Shown: positions 5,979-12,505 of the stretch, in pieces
How positions within the stretch are numbered: position 1 is the stretch's first letter
Layout of the letters: each line of letters opens with the position of its first letter
Origin: JAAXTX01 sp037139695
Lineage (GTDB): Bacteria; Patescibacteriota; Minisyncoccia; Moranbacterales; UBA1568
Assembly: GCA_037139695.1 (NCBI GenBank)
Contig: JBAXFX010000036.1
Span: 1 to 12,505 of the forward strand
Direction of reading: 5' to 3'
Length of the DNA: 12,505 nt
Program-made: the position numbers and the translations under genes
Notes under the pieces: generated by a model
The model's input: only the letters and a program-made list of their open reading frames with translations
Database searches by the model: none
What the model was told of the DNA's origin: nothing

Positions 5979-6875
5979 ATGACACACACATCACACACGG
6001 ACCACCACTTCCAGATCGGCGAGTGGCACCTGCGCTCCGGAATGCCCTGTCAGGATTACGCGCTTTCGGAGACATATGGACATATCGCGTTCGGGATCGT
6101 CTCGGACGGATGTTCCTCCGCCGGATCGACCGATATCGGCGCACGACTGCTCACGTCGGCGACCGCTGCGGCCCTCCGGGAAATCCGCGAGTTCGGTGAA
6201 ACGATCGCCCCGGAGACCGCCATCGGCTATGTCCGGGCACGACAGAAGGAAATCCTGGATGCGGCTGGCTCACTGCTCCGCGTCGGACAGGACGACCTGC
6301 TCGCGACCTGCATCCATGCCTACGTCGACGAACATCGCGGCATCGTGCTGGTCCAAGGCGACGGCGTCGTGGCGATACGTCTCAATAACGGGAACACCAT
6401 CGCGCACCGGCTGGAATGGGACGGCAATATGCCGTTCTACCCCGCCTACCGGAACGGTCGGCTCGACCGGTTCGTCGAGGCGCACGGGGCCGACATCGAC
6501 GCGGACCGCCTGACGGAGGATTGCTTCGTGTCGGACGGGTCGCGGGAATGGAAACCATTCTTCTCCGCACGACGCCACTCACTCAAGGCGGGAATGGGAG
6601 GTATCCGCATCGACATCGGGCCGGAACTGCTCGAAGAAACCGAATTCATCGCGCTCTTCACGGACGGGATCACCCAGATCGATCGCATCGACTGGAAGGA
6701 TGCCATCAGCGAATTCCTCGCGTTCAGACACGTGGCGGGAGCGTTCGCGAAACGCCGTATCATGCGCGGCATCGAAGGTATGAGGAAGGCGGGCTCCGTC
6801 CAACAAGACGATATCGCCTGCGCCGTCATACGGATAGCGCGGGGAAACGAAAACAAAACGGGAGGCACATCATGA
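5979..6875 (+). CDS. PP2C-type serine/threonine protein phosphatase
   Basis: This is a 298-residue cytoplasmic metal-dependent phosphatase. The acidic metal-binding motifs of the PP2C fold appear in order: CQDYA (Asp26), VSDGCSSAGSTDIGA (Asp43, Gly44), DDLLAT (about 105), QGDG (Asp128), FTDGI (Asp229) and QQDDIA (Asp277, Asp278). The domain takes up nearly the whole chain, with an insert at about 145-200 that replaces part of the usual core. There is no membrane segment. The gene starts 5 nt after AAGGAGG, and its stop overlaps the start of the kinase-like gene (ATGA), which implies translational coupling and a matched kinase/phosphatase pair. The natural substrate could be the kinase itself, the vWA protein or a salvage enzyme; the sequence does not decide this. 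Confidence 0.83.
   Translation: MTHTSHTDHHFQIGEWHLRSGMPCQDYALSETYGHIAFGIVSDGCSSAGSTDIGARLLTSATAAALREIREFGETIAPETAIGYVRARQKEILDAAGSLLRVGQDDLLATCIHAYVDEHRGIVLVQGDGVVAIRLNNGNTIAHRLEWDGNMPFYPAYRNGRLDRFVEAHGADIDADRLTEDCFVSDGSREWKPFFSARRHSLKAGMGGIRIDIGPELLEETEFIALFTDGITQIDRIDWKDAISEFLAFRHVAGAFAKRRIMRGIEGMRKAGSVQQDDIACAVIRIARGNENKTGGTS
6860..6865 (+). promoter_or_regulatory. Shine-Dalgarno site that fixes the kinase start
   Basis: GGGAGG lies 6 nt before the ATG at 6872, within the last codons of the PP2C gene. The frame is open back to 6416, but that stretch is read inside PP2C, has no ribosome site and encodes an Arg/Gly-rich nonsense sequence. Confidence 0.85.
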
Positions 6876-8611
6876 CCACAGCACAGAAGGCACTCGCGGT
6901 CATCCTCGAGGGGTACGGCCCGGCCCGACTGGATCAGACGAACTACGTCGCGACCGGCGGCGAGGGATCGGTCTTCCGCCACGGCGGATTCATCGTCAAG
7001 ATCTATCTCGACCGGCGGAAGATGCGCCAAGATGGCATGACGGAGAAGATAGGGGTCCTCTCCGCCATACGTCATCCGTACATCGTCTCACCCCGTGGCA
7101 TCGTCACCGACGGGCGGGGGGAACCGATCGGGTTCTACATGAACCGGTGCGACGGTGAGCCGTTCCCCCGCATGTTCACCAACGCGTTCCGCGCACGGTC
7201 GGGATTCGACGACCGCCACGCTTCGATCCTGGTGGATCGGATGCGTGAGACGGTACTGGCCGCGCACGGGAACGGTGCGATCATGGCCGACGCGAACGAG
7301 ATGAACTGGATCGCGATGTTCGGGAATACGTACGGAAAACCCGAGCCGCGGGCGATCGACGTGGACTCCTGGGCGATCGGCAGATGGCCCGCGAAGGTCA
7401 TCATGCCATCGATACGGGACTGGCACCACACGGGAAGACCGGACCGGGAAACCGACTGGTTCGCGTGGGGCATCGTCTCGTTCCAGGTCTATGCCGGAAT
7501 CCATCCGTACAAGGGTTCCCTCAACGGATACGCTCCGGGGGACCTGGAGCGGCGGCTCAGGGACAACGCGTCCGTCTTCTCTCCGGGAGTCGGGCTCAAT
7601 ACGGCTGTCAGGGATTTCAGTACCATCCCAGGACGGCTGCTCGACTGGTATATCGCCACCTTCCAACACGGACAGCGCAATACTCCCCCCTCACCCTTCG
7701 ACACCGGGTTCGCGACGGCGCGGATAGCACAGACCAAGCGGGTGCTCGCGGGAGGCGGCGCGATGGTGATATATGAGCGACTCTACGATGGGAACGGTGA
7801 TCCGGCCATACGTACCTATCCGTGCGGCGTGCTGTTGCTACGGTCGGGAACGGTGTTCGACCTCGCACGCGGAAAACGGATAGCGCATGGCATCGGGAGC
7901 GATGCCGAGGTAGTCGGGATACCGGAAGGATGGCTCATCGCGCAACCGGAGCACGGGTCACTGAAGATCACGTTCATCGACGGAAAGACGTTCACGGAAC
8001 ACGGACTTGCAAGTCCGGTTCGTGGAAATAGGCTCATACGCGCAGAAAACAGGCTGTTCGTCGTCACCGACGGCGGCCTGACGGAACTCCGGGTATCGGT
8101 ATTCGGCAGACCGCTCTGCTCCGCCGGGGATACCTGGGGAGCGCTGCGGAATGCCACCCGGTGGTTCGACGGGATGGGGATACAGGACCTCTTCGGTTCG
8201 ACGTATCTCATCGTCCCGTTCGGGGATCGGTCGTGCGCGCAGGTACGGGTCAAGGAACTCGACGCGCTCGTGCCGATTGCGGCAAAGTCCGGAAACGCCT
8301 TCGCGACGGTCATCGTAAGCGACCGGAACGGGACGTATCGCAAGTTCGAATTCTCGTTCGAAGAGGGCTACGCGAAGTACCGTCTCTGGGAAAACGGCAC
8401 GGACCGCGCGGAGATCAATGTCGCCATCCTCCCCCGCGGAGTCTGCGCGACGATCGTAAACGATGGTGAACTCGACCTATTCGTCCCGACCACCGGGAAA
8501 CTGAACCGGGTCATGGACGGAGCCATACGTGCGGACATGCCGCTCGACCGCATCGGGGAAAAGGTGGTCTACATCGACAAGGGGTCCGTGTGGCAGATGC
8601 GTCTCAAATGA
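6872..8611 (+). CDS. Protein-kinase-like protein with a large beta-rich C-terminal region
   Basis: The product has 579 residues. The first 280 or so form a divergent protein kinase domain of the type coupled to PP2C/vWA genes. Visible elements are a glycine loop (ATGGEGSVF, 27-35), Lys43 in FIVKIY, a hinge-like IGFYMNRCDG (86-95), a catalytic loop with Asp140 and Asn145 (MADANEMNW), a metal-binding motif IDVDSW (Asp163, Asp165) and an alpha-F-like DWFAWGIVSFQVYAGIHPYKG region (from 195). HRD and DFG are altered to MAD and DVD, so activity is likely but not certain. Residues of about 290-579 are full of short hydrophobic strands separated by Gly/Asp/Asn turns, suggesting a beta-propeller or similar repeat domain; I do not recognise the family. 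No membrane segment is seen. The start overlaps the PP2C stop by four bases (ATGA). The tail could be a ligand or substrate sensor. Confidence 0.78.
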   Translation: MTTAQKALAVILEGYGPARLDQTNYVATGGEGSVFRHGGFIVKIYLDRRKMRQDGMTEKIGVLSAIRHPYIVSPRGIVTDGRGEPIGFYMNRCDGEPFPRMFTNAFRARSGFDDRHASILVDRMRETVLAAHGNGAIMADANEMNWIAMFGNTYGKPEPRAIDVDSWAIGRWPAKVIMPSIRDWHHTGRPDRETDWFAWGIVSFQVYAGIHPYKGSLNGYAPGDLERRLRDNASVFSPGVGLNTAVRDFSTIPGRLLDWYIATFQHGQRNTPPSPFDTGFATARIAQTKRVLAGGGAMVIYERLYDGNGDPAIRTYPCGVLLLRSGTVFDLARGKRIAHGIGSDAEVVGIPEGWLIAQPEHGSLKITFIDGKTFTEHGLASPVRGNRLIRAENRLFVVTDGGLTELRVSVFGRPLCSAGDTWGALRNATRWFDGMGIQDLFGSTYLIVPFGDRSCAQVRVKELDALVPIAAKSGNAFATVIVSDRNGTYRKFEFSFEEGYAKYRLWENGTDRAEINVAILPRGVCATIVNDGELDLFVPTTGKLNRVMDGAIRADMPLDRIGEKVVYIDKGSVWQMRLK

Positions 8612-8664
8612 GACGCCTGTCGCACGGTCCCTTCATCACATAACGAAAAGACAAAGGAGGAATC

Positions 8665-9960
8665 ATGAGACACGGACACACGGGCTTCGCATACGAAGGG
8701 ACCGGCACGGGATCGCCGATCCGGTCGCTCCTCGATATCGACTTCTACAAGTTCACGATGGGACAGTTCATCCATGACTTGTATCGGGATATCGGGACGA
8801 CCTTCGAACTCATCAATCGCGACGCGGATATCCCGCTCGCAGAAATCATCGGGGAAAAGCGCCTCCGTGACGCCCTCGACTCCGCCCGGAAGCTGCGCGT
8901 CACCGACGGTGAACTCGACTCGTTGCGGAACATGCGGACATACGGCGAAAACCTGTTCTCGGAACCGTATCTCTCGTTCCTGAAAAGGCTTTCGCTTCCG
9001 CCCTACGAACTCCGTCGCGAGGGCGACCAATACCGGCTTTCGTTCTCCGGGCCATGGGCTGCGGTCTCGCTCTGGGAGACCGTCGCGCTCGCCATCGTCT
9101 CGGAACTCTACTACGAGGCGCTCGAACGGTGCATGACACAGAAGGAACGGAATGCCGCGTACGCCCTGGCCGAAGAGCGTCTAGAGCAAAAACTTGCCCT
9201 GCTCGCGGCCAGTCCGGATATCCGTTTCGCGGATTTCGGGCATCGCAGACGGCACGGCAGGGCCTGGCACGAATGGGTCGTCAAGCGGTGCGCGGAGTCG
9301 CTTCCGGATCAGTTCCTCGGCACGTCGGACACGCTTCTTGCGATCCGATATGGCGTGAACCCGATCGGCACCAATGCGCACGAGCTGCCGATGGTCCTCG
9401 CCACCCTCGCGGAAACGGACCAGGAAAAGCGCGACGCGCAGTACGCGGTACTCGAAGGATGGCAACGGCGGTACGGGAAGGCCTTTCGGATCTTCCTTCC
9501 CGATACCTTCGGAACCGGACAGTTTCTGGAGGGCGCACCAAGGACGCTCGCGCATGAATGGGACGGGTTCCGCCAGGATTCGGGGGACCCGATGCGGGCG
9601 GTCGGGCTCTACGTCTCGTGGCTACGCTCACACGGCGTCGACCCGAAGGAAAAGCTCGTCATCTTCTCCGACGGCCTCGATATTCCCGACATGAGGCGGC
9701 TCGAACGGGCATGCCAAGGGAACATCCGCTGCGCGTTCGGCTGGGGAACCCTCCTTACGAACGACTTCAGGGGCTGCGGAGGCGACGGGCGGCTCTATCG
9801 CCCGTTCTCACTGGTCTGCAAGGCGGTCTCGGCGAACGGTCGTCCGGTAATCAAACTCTCCGACAATGTCGGAAAGGCGACCGGCCCCGCGTCCGAAGTG
9901 AAGCGGTATCTCGATATCTTCGGACGACCACGACAGGATGACCTCCGGGTCATCGTATGA
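8665..9960 (+). CDS. pncB: Nicotinate phosphoribosyltransferase
   Basis: The enzyme is predicted to join nicotinate to PRPP, driven by ATP, giving nicotinate mononucleotide and diphosphate. This is the step after PncA in Preiss-Handler salvage. The 431 residues (a normal length for the short bacterial form) show LLDIDFYKFTMGQ (Tyr28, Lys29), ADFGHRRRHG (189-198), GTNAHELPMV with His239 at the position that is phosphorylated in characterised PncB, RQDSGDP (303-309), SDGLD (335-339) and FGWGTLLTND (358-367). The family also includes nicotinamide phosphoribosyltransferase, but the presence of pncA and these motifs favours the nicotinate enzyme. It starts 4 nt after AAAGGAGG. It is the last gene of the operon and is followed at once by a terminator. 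NadD and NadE, needed to complete NAD, are not in the window. Confidence 0.9.
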   Translation: MRHGHTGFAYEGTGTGSPIRSLLDIDFYKFTMGQFIHDLYRDIGTTFELINRDADIPLAEIIGEKRLRDALDSARKLRVTDGELDSLRNMRTYGENLFSEPYLSFLKRLSLPPYELRREGDQYRLSFSGPWAAVSLWETVALAIVSELYYEALERCMTQKERNAAYALAEERLEQKLALLAASPDIRFADFGHRRRHGRAWHEWVVKRCAESLPDQFLGTSDTLLAIRYGVNPIGTNAHELPMVLATLAETDQEKRDAQYAVLEGWQRRYGKAFRIFLPDTFGTGQFLEGAPRTLAHEWDGFRQDSGDPMRAVGLYVSWLRSHGVDPKEKLVIFSDGLDIPDMRRLERACQGNIRCAFGWGTLLTNDFRGCGGDGRLYRPFSLVCKAVSANGRPVIKLSDNVGKATGPASEVKRYLDIFGRPRQDDLRVIV

Positions 9961-9964
9961 ACGG

Positions 9965-9998
9965 ACACCCCGCACCGAACGGTATGGGGTGTTTTCTT
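9965..9998 (+). terminator. Terminator of the NAD-salvage operon
   Basis: A 7-bp outer stem (acacccc/ggggtgt) and a 4-bp inner stem (accg/cggt) are followed by ttttctt. It starts 4 nt after the pncB stop codon. There is no U-run on the other strand, so it would not stop the convergent helicase transcript. Confidence 0.78.
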
Positions 9999-10019
9999 GT
10001 CCGGATGACGGTTGAACCC

Positions 10020-12320
10020 CTACACCTTCCGAAGCGGCGCCGTTCCGAGCATAAGCTTTTTCACGCCTGTCTTACGGAAGGCGATCGTGGCGATGGTCCC
10101 GGCGATCGCGACGACCACACCTCCGCCGAAATCAGGATGTTCGACGCTGTCGCCTGGACGAAGATCGGTTTCTTTCGGGCCGGTCGAAGCCGAGGGTTTT
10201 CGCTTCGAGGCCGAAGATTTCGGAAGGTCCGGCAATTCGAACGAATCGACTGTTTTTCTTCGCTCCCCTCCCCTCTTCGCGAACAACGCCGACCCGCCGA
10301 ATCGGGATTTCTTCGAGCGTGGCATTGCGGACAAGAGCGACGGGTATTCCTCCACGACCGTTTCCTCGACGAGGTGCTGTGGGATTTCGGACACGAATCG
10401 CGATGGCGGATTGACGCTCGTCGACCCGAAGAGCATCCGCGATTCCGCCGACAGCAGGTAAAGCTTCTCCTTGGCCCGGGTCAGTCCCACGTACATGAGT
10501 CGCCGTTCCTCCTCAAGATCTTCCTCGGAAAACGCGCTCCGCGAATGTGGGAAGACCCCTTCCTCGAGACCGACAAGAAAGACGATCGGGAACTCGAGCC
10601 CCTTGGAACTGTGCAGTGTCATGAGGTGCACCGAATCCGCCGTGCCGTCGATCGCGTCCGTGTCCGACGAAAGAGCGACGTCCTCGAGAAACGCCAGGAG
10701 CGCCTCCTGAAGCGGACGATCGTCGAATTTTTTGGCGACGCCGAAGAGCTCGCGCACGTTCTGTTCGCGGTCCTCGCCCTCGGCGGTCCCGTCGCGGAGC
10801 GATGCGAGATATCCGGAATCCGTCGCGAGGTTCACGAGCAACCCGGAAAACGGCATATCGGCGCCCTCTTGCTCCGATTCCATCCGCAATTTCAGAAGGA
10901 AGGAGGTAAAGTTCCGGATGATAAGGATCTTCTTCTCGGGAATACCGCTATCGGCCGGCGTGAGATGAGCCGCTGCCACAAGCGGATCCTCGCCACGCGA
11001 TTCGGCGAACGCGGTCCATTTGGAAAGCGTCACTCCGCCGATCGTCCGTTTCGGTTCGTTGATGACGCGCTCGAGCGCGAGACGGTCGAACGGATTCGAC
11101 AGGAGTCGCACGTACGCGATCACGTCTTTCACTTCCTTACGCTGATAGAACTTGAGTCCGCCGACGATACGATACTGTATGGAATAGCGTAAGAACGCCT
11201 CCTCGAACACGCGGGACTGCGCGTTCGTCCGGTAGAGCACGGCGAAGTCGCGGAAATTCCGCCCTTCCTTCACTCTCGACACGACCGTCCGGGCGACAAA
11301 TTCCGCCTCCGCCGATTCGTCCTGAAGCGTGCGTGCGGTGATGAGCTCTCCTTCCTTCGTCTCGGTCCAAAGTTTTTTCTCGCGCTGACTCCGATTCTTC
11401 GCGATGACGCTTCCGGCCGCATCGAGGATGATCTGCGTGGACCGGTAGTTGCGCTCGAGCATGATGATCTCGGCTTCCGGATAGTCTCGCTCGAATTCAA
11501 GGATATTACGGATGTCCGCCTGCCGCCACCGATAGATGGACTGATAGTCGTCGCCGATGACGAACAGGTTCCGGCGCTTCATCGCCAGAAGCCGGATGAG
11601 CTCGTACTGAAGCGGGTTCGTATCCTGATATTCGTCCACGAGAATGTACTGAAAAAGATTCTGGTACCGCTCAAGCGTCTCGGGTGAGGTGCGGAACAGT
11701 TTCACGACGAGGCGCAAGAGGTCGTCGAAATCAAGGCTTTGCGTCTTGCGGAGCTCCTCTTGATACCGTCGGTACACCTTCGCGACCAGCTCCTCGTAGT
11801 ACCCGGTCGCGCGACTCGCGTACCCGTCCTCCTCGAGCGAGTCGCCCTTCGCGCGCGAGATCGCCTCGAGCACGGACCGCGGTTTTATCTGGTCCGCGTC
11901 GATCTCGAGCTCTCGCATCGCGGTGCGCACGATGCTGATCTGATCGTCCGCATCGAGGATATTGAACTTCGGGTCGATGCCGAGCGTACCGATATCGTTC
12001 CGCAGTATCTTGGCCGAAATCGCATGAAAGGTCCCGATATGCGGAAACCCTCGGAACGAAACCGGCTCCGAACTCTCGTCCGCAGCGGTCGCGAGCAGGT
12101 GTTCGATTCGGTCTCGCATCTCGCCGGCCGCCTTGTTTGTGAACGTAACCGCGAGGATATTTCCCGGAGAGATCCGCTTTTCCGCGATCAGGTAGGCGAT
12201 CCGGTGAGTCAGGGTCTTGGTCTTGCCCGATCCGGCCCCGGCCAAAATCAATACCGGCCCCTCGGTTTTGAGAACAGCCTTTTTTTGCTCAGGATTAAGC
12301 CCTTTTTCCCAGAATTTCAT
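10020..12320 (-). CDS. pcrA: ATP-dependent 3'-5' DNA helicase, PcrA/UvrD family
   Basis: This superfamily 1A helicase serves DNA repair and replication-fork upkeep. With the chosen start it has 766 residues and all family motifs in order: Q-motif region LNPEQKKAV (8-16), Walker A AGAGSGKT (27-34), motif Ia VTFTNKAAGEM (58-68), Walker B ILVDEYQDTNP (226-236), motif III VIGDDYQSIYRWRQADI (254-270), motif IV LERNYRSTQIIL (288-299), motif V TLHSSKGLEF (568-577), and motif VI EEERRLMYVGLTRAKEKLYL (603-622). The C-terminal tail from about 720 (RPGDSVEHPDFGGGVV) is the Tudor-like end seen in PcrA and UvrD. In motif III a Tyr stands where PcrA has Asp (GDxDQ). The frame is open to 12368, but the ATG at 12320 directly precedes the conserved core and the upstream residues look unrelated to it. 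Neither start has a ribosome site. UvrD and Rep are the alternative names. The gene is convergent with pncB. Confidence 0.9.
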   Translation of the reverse strand: MKFWEKGLNPEQKKAVLKTEGPVLILAGAGSGKTKTLTHRIAYLIAEKRISPGNILAVTFTNKAAGEMRDRIEHLLATAADESSEPVSFRGFPHIGTFHAISAKILRNDIGTLGIDPKFNILDADDQISIVRTAMRELEIDADQIKPRSVLEAISRAKGDSLEEDGYASRATGYYEELVAKVYRRYQEELRKTQSLDFDDLLRLVVKLFRTSPETLERYQNLFQYILVDEYQDTNPLQYELIRLLAMKRRNLFVIGDDYQSIYRWRQADIRNILEFERDYPEAEIIMLERNYRSTQIILDAAGSVIAKNRSQREKKLWTETKEGELITARTLQDESAEAEFVARTVVSRVKEGRNFRDFAVLYRTNAQSRVFEEAFLRYSIQYRIVGGLKFYQRKEVKDVIAYVRLLSNPFDRLALERVINEPKRTIGGVTLSKWTAFAESRGEDPLVAAAHLTPADSGIPEKKILIIRNFTSFLLKLRMESEQEGADMPFSGLLVNLATDSGYLASLRDGTAEGEDREQNVRELFGVAKKFDDRPLQEALLAFLEDVALSSDTDAIDGTADSVHLMTLHSSKGLEFPIVFLVGLEEGVFPHSRSAFSEEDLEEERRLMYVGLTRAKEKLYLLSAESRMLFGSTSVNPPSRFVSEIPQHLVEETVVEEYPSLLSAMPRSKKSRFGGSALFAKRGGERRKTVDSFELPDLPKSSASKRKPSASTGPKETDLRPGDSVEHPDFGGGVVVAIAGTIATIAFRKTGVKKLMLGTAPLRKV

Positions 12321-12358
12321 AGATAATTCGGTTCGTTTCGGCGGTACGGAACCCATCC

Positions 12359-12364
12359 AGTGTA
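12359..12364 (-). promoter_or_regulatory. Putative -10 box of the helicase gene
   Basis: TACACT on the minus strand lies 38 nt before the chosen ATG (12320), which would give a leader of about 32 nt. The -35 position shows only TTCCTC at 17 bp. The same TACACT form occurs at the LysM/CHAP and nrtR promoters. A start at 12320, not 12368 or 12356, fits this box. Confidence 0.35.
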
Positions 12365-12419
12365 GCATGCAAAGCAGCGAGGAGGAAGCGTCTATTCAGT
12401 TAAACATACACATATAAAA

Positions 12420-12447
12420 AGGAAGGCTTTCGTTCGGAAGCCTTCCT
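12420..12447. terminator. Bidirectional terminator hairpin upstream of the helicase gene
   Basis: A perfect 10-bp stem (aggaaggctt, 8-nt loop, aagccttcct) is followed by ggtttt on the plus strand and by TTTTTATATG on the minus strand. The leftward U-run is the better one, so it most likely ends a leftward transcript entering from beyond the window. It also isolates the helicase promoter. Confidence 0.75.
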
Positions 12448-12451
12448 GGTT

Positions 12452-12501
12452 TTAAGTATCTATCTCAAATCTCATGTCGAGCTGTAAATCCGAAAATTTC
12501 G
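12452..12501 (-). repeat. Dispersed repeat, right copy
   Basis: This carries blocks A and B shared with 416-490 (16 and 12 identical bases, same order, opposite strand). A leftward open frame of 17 codons runs from the window edge to a TAA at 12452, directly before the terminator hairpin, so it could be the last codons of a gene lying mostly outside. The match to an intergenic stretch argues more for a repeat. All three leftward frames are closed within about 50 nt. Confidence 0.5.
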
Positions 12502-12505
12502 AGCG

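Noticed and set aside
6416..6871. 152-residue N-terminal extension of the kinase-like protein
   Set aside because: It overlaps the second half of PP2C in another frame and encodes Arg-rich nonsense. The ATGA start at 6872 has GGGAGG.
9957..11192. 411-residue rightward open frame over the helicase
   Set aside because: It is antisense to conserved helicase motifs IV-VI, and its composition is Arg/Glu/His-rich without recognisable domains. It also begins before the operon terminator without a usable start site.
12452..12505. C-terminal fragment of a leftward gene at the right edge
   Set aside because: Seventeen codons, a TAA and a terminator just beyond make it possible, but the same sequence blocks recur in gene-free DNA at 416-490, so it is reported as a repeat and not as a coding region.
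1..12505. CRISPR array, tRNA or rRNA genes
   Set aside because: No regularly spaced direct repeats with unique spacers, no cloverleaf with a GGTTCGAATCC-like arm, and no rRNA core sequence was seen on either strand.

Overview
The window looks like a chromosomal segment from a small-genome bacterium, most likely a member of the Candidate Phyla Radiation (Patescibacteria). This is inferred from the style of three housekeeping-type genes: a one-TM LysM-LysM-CHAP wall hydrolase, a stand-alone Xer recombinase and a PcrA/UvrD helicase, with pyrimidine-rich intergenic linkers between some of them. TGA ends six of the nine genes, so the code is standard and the UGA-recoded CPR groups (Gracilibacteria/Absconditabacteria) are unlikely. 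I cannot place it more precisely without a search.

Layout. Positions 1-490 hold no gene: a hairpin-rich, inverted-repeat-bounded block (1-205) and a second repeat (416-490) that recurs at the far right end of the window. Next are a leftward LysM/CHAP hydrolase (491-1714) with a good promoter, a rightward Xer recombinase (2031-2999) between two similar C/T-rich tracts, and a palindromic intergenic repeat (about 3105-3150).

The centre of interest is 3239-9998. A leftward NrtR-type regulator (a Nudix-like sensor domain with a broken catalytic box plus a C-terminal winged helix) diverges from a rightward five-gene operon. The operon order is nicotinamidase (pncA), von Willebrand A protein, PP2C-type phosphatase, protein-kinase-like protein with a large beta-rich tail, and nicotinate phosphoribosyltransferase (pncB). 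The operon promoter has perfect consensus hexamers (TTGACA, 16 bp, TATAAT). Three copies of a GTGTA-N5-TACAC motif lie in the divergent region: over the NrtR promoter, over the operon -10 box, and 175 bp further into the long leader.

The likely logic is as follows. NrtR represses both itself and the operon and is relieved by an NAD-derived ligand. PncA and PncB turn nicotinamide into nicotinate and then nicotinate mononucleotide. The vWA/PP2C/kinase trio, which resembles the TerY-P type phospho-signalling triad known from tellurite/stress loci, is co-regulated with salvage. An intrinsic terminator inside the operon (5900-5934) should lower expression of everything after the vWA gene. The combination of an NrtR regulon with a phospho-signalling triad is the candidate undescribed system here.

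Rightmost is a leftward PcrA/UvrD helicase (10020-12320), convergent with the operon and separated from it by the operon's terminator, then a bidirectional terminator hairpin (12420-12447) and the second copy of the repeat at the window edge. All operon genes have strong Shine-Dalgarno sequences, whereas the four other genes have none or poor ones.
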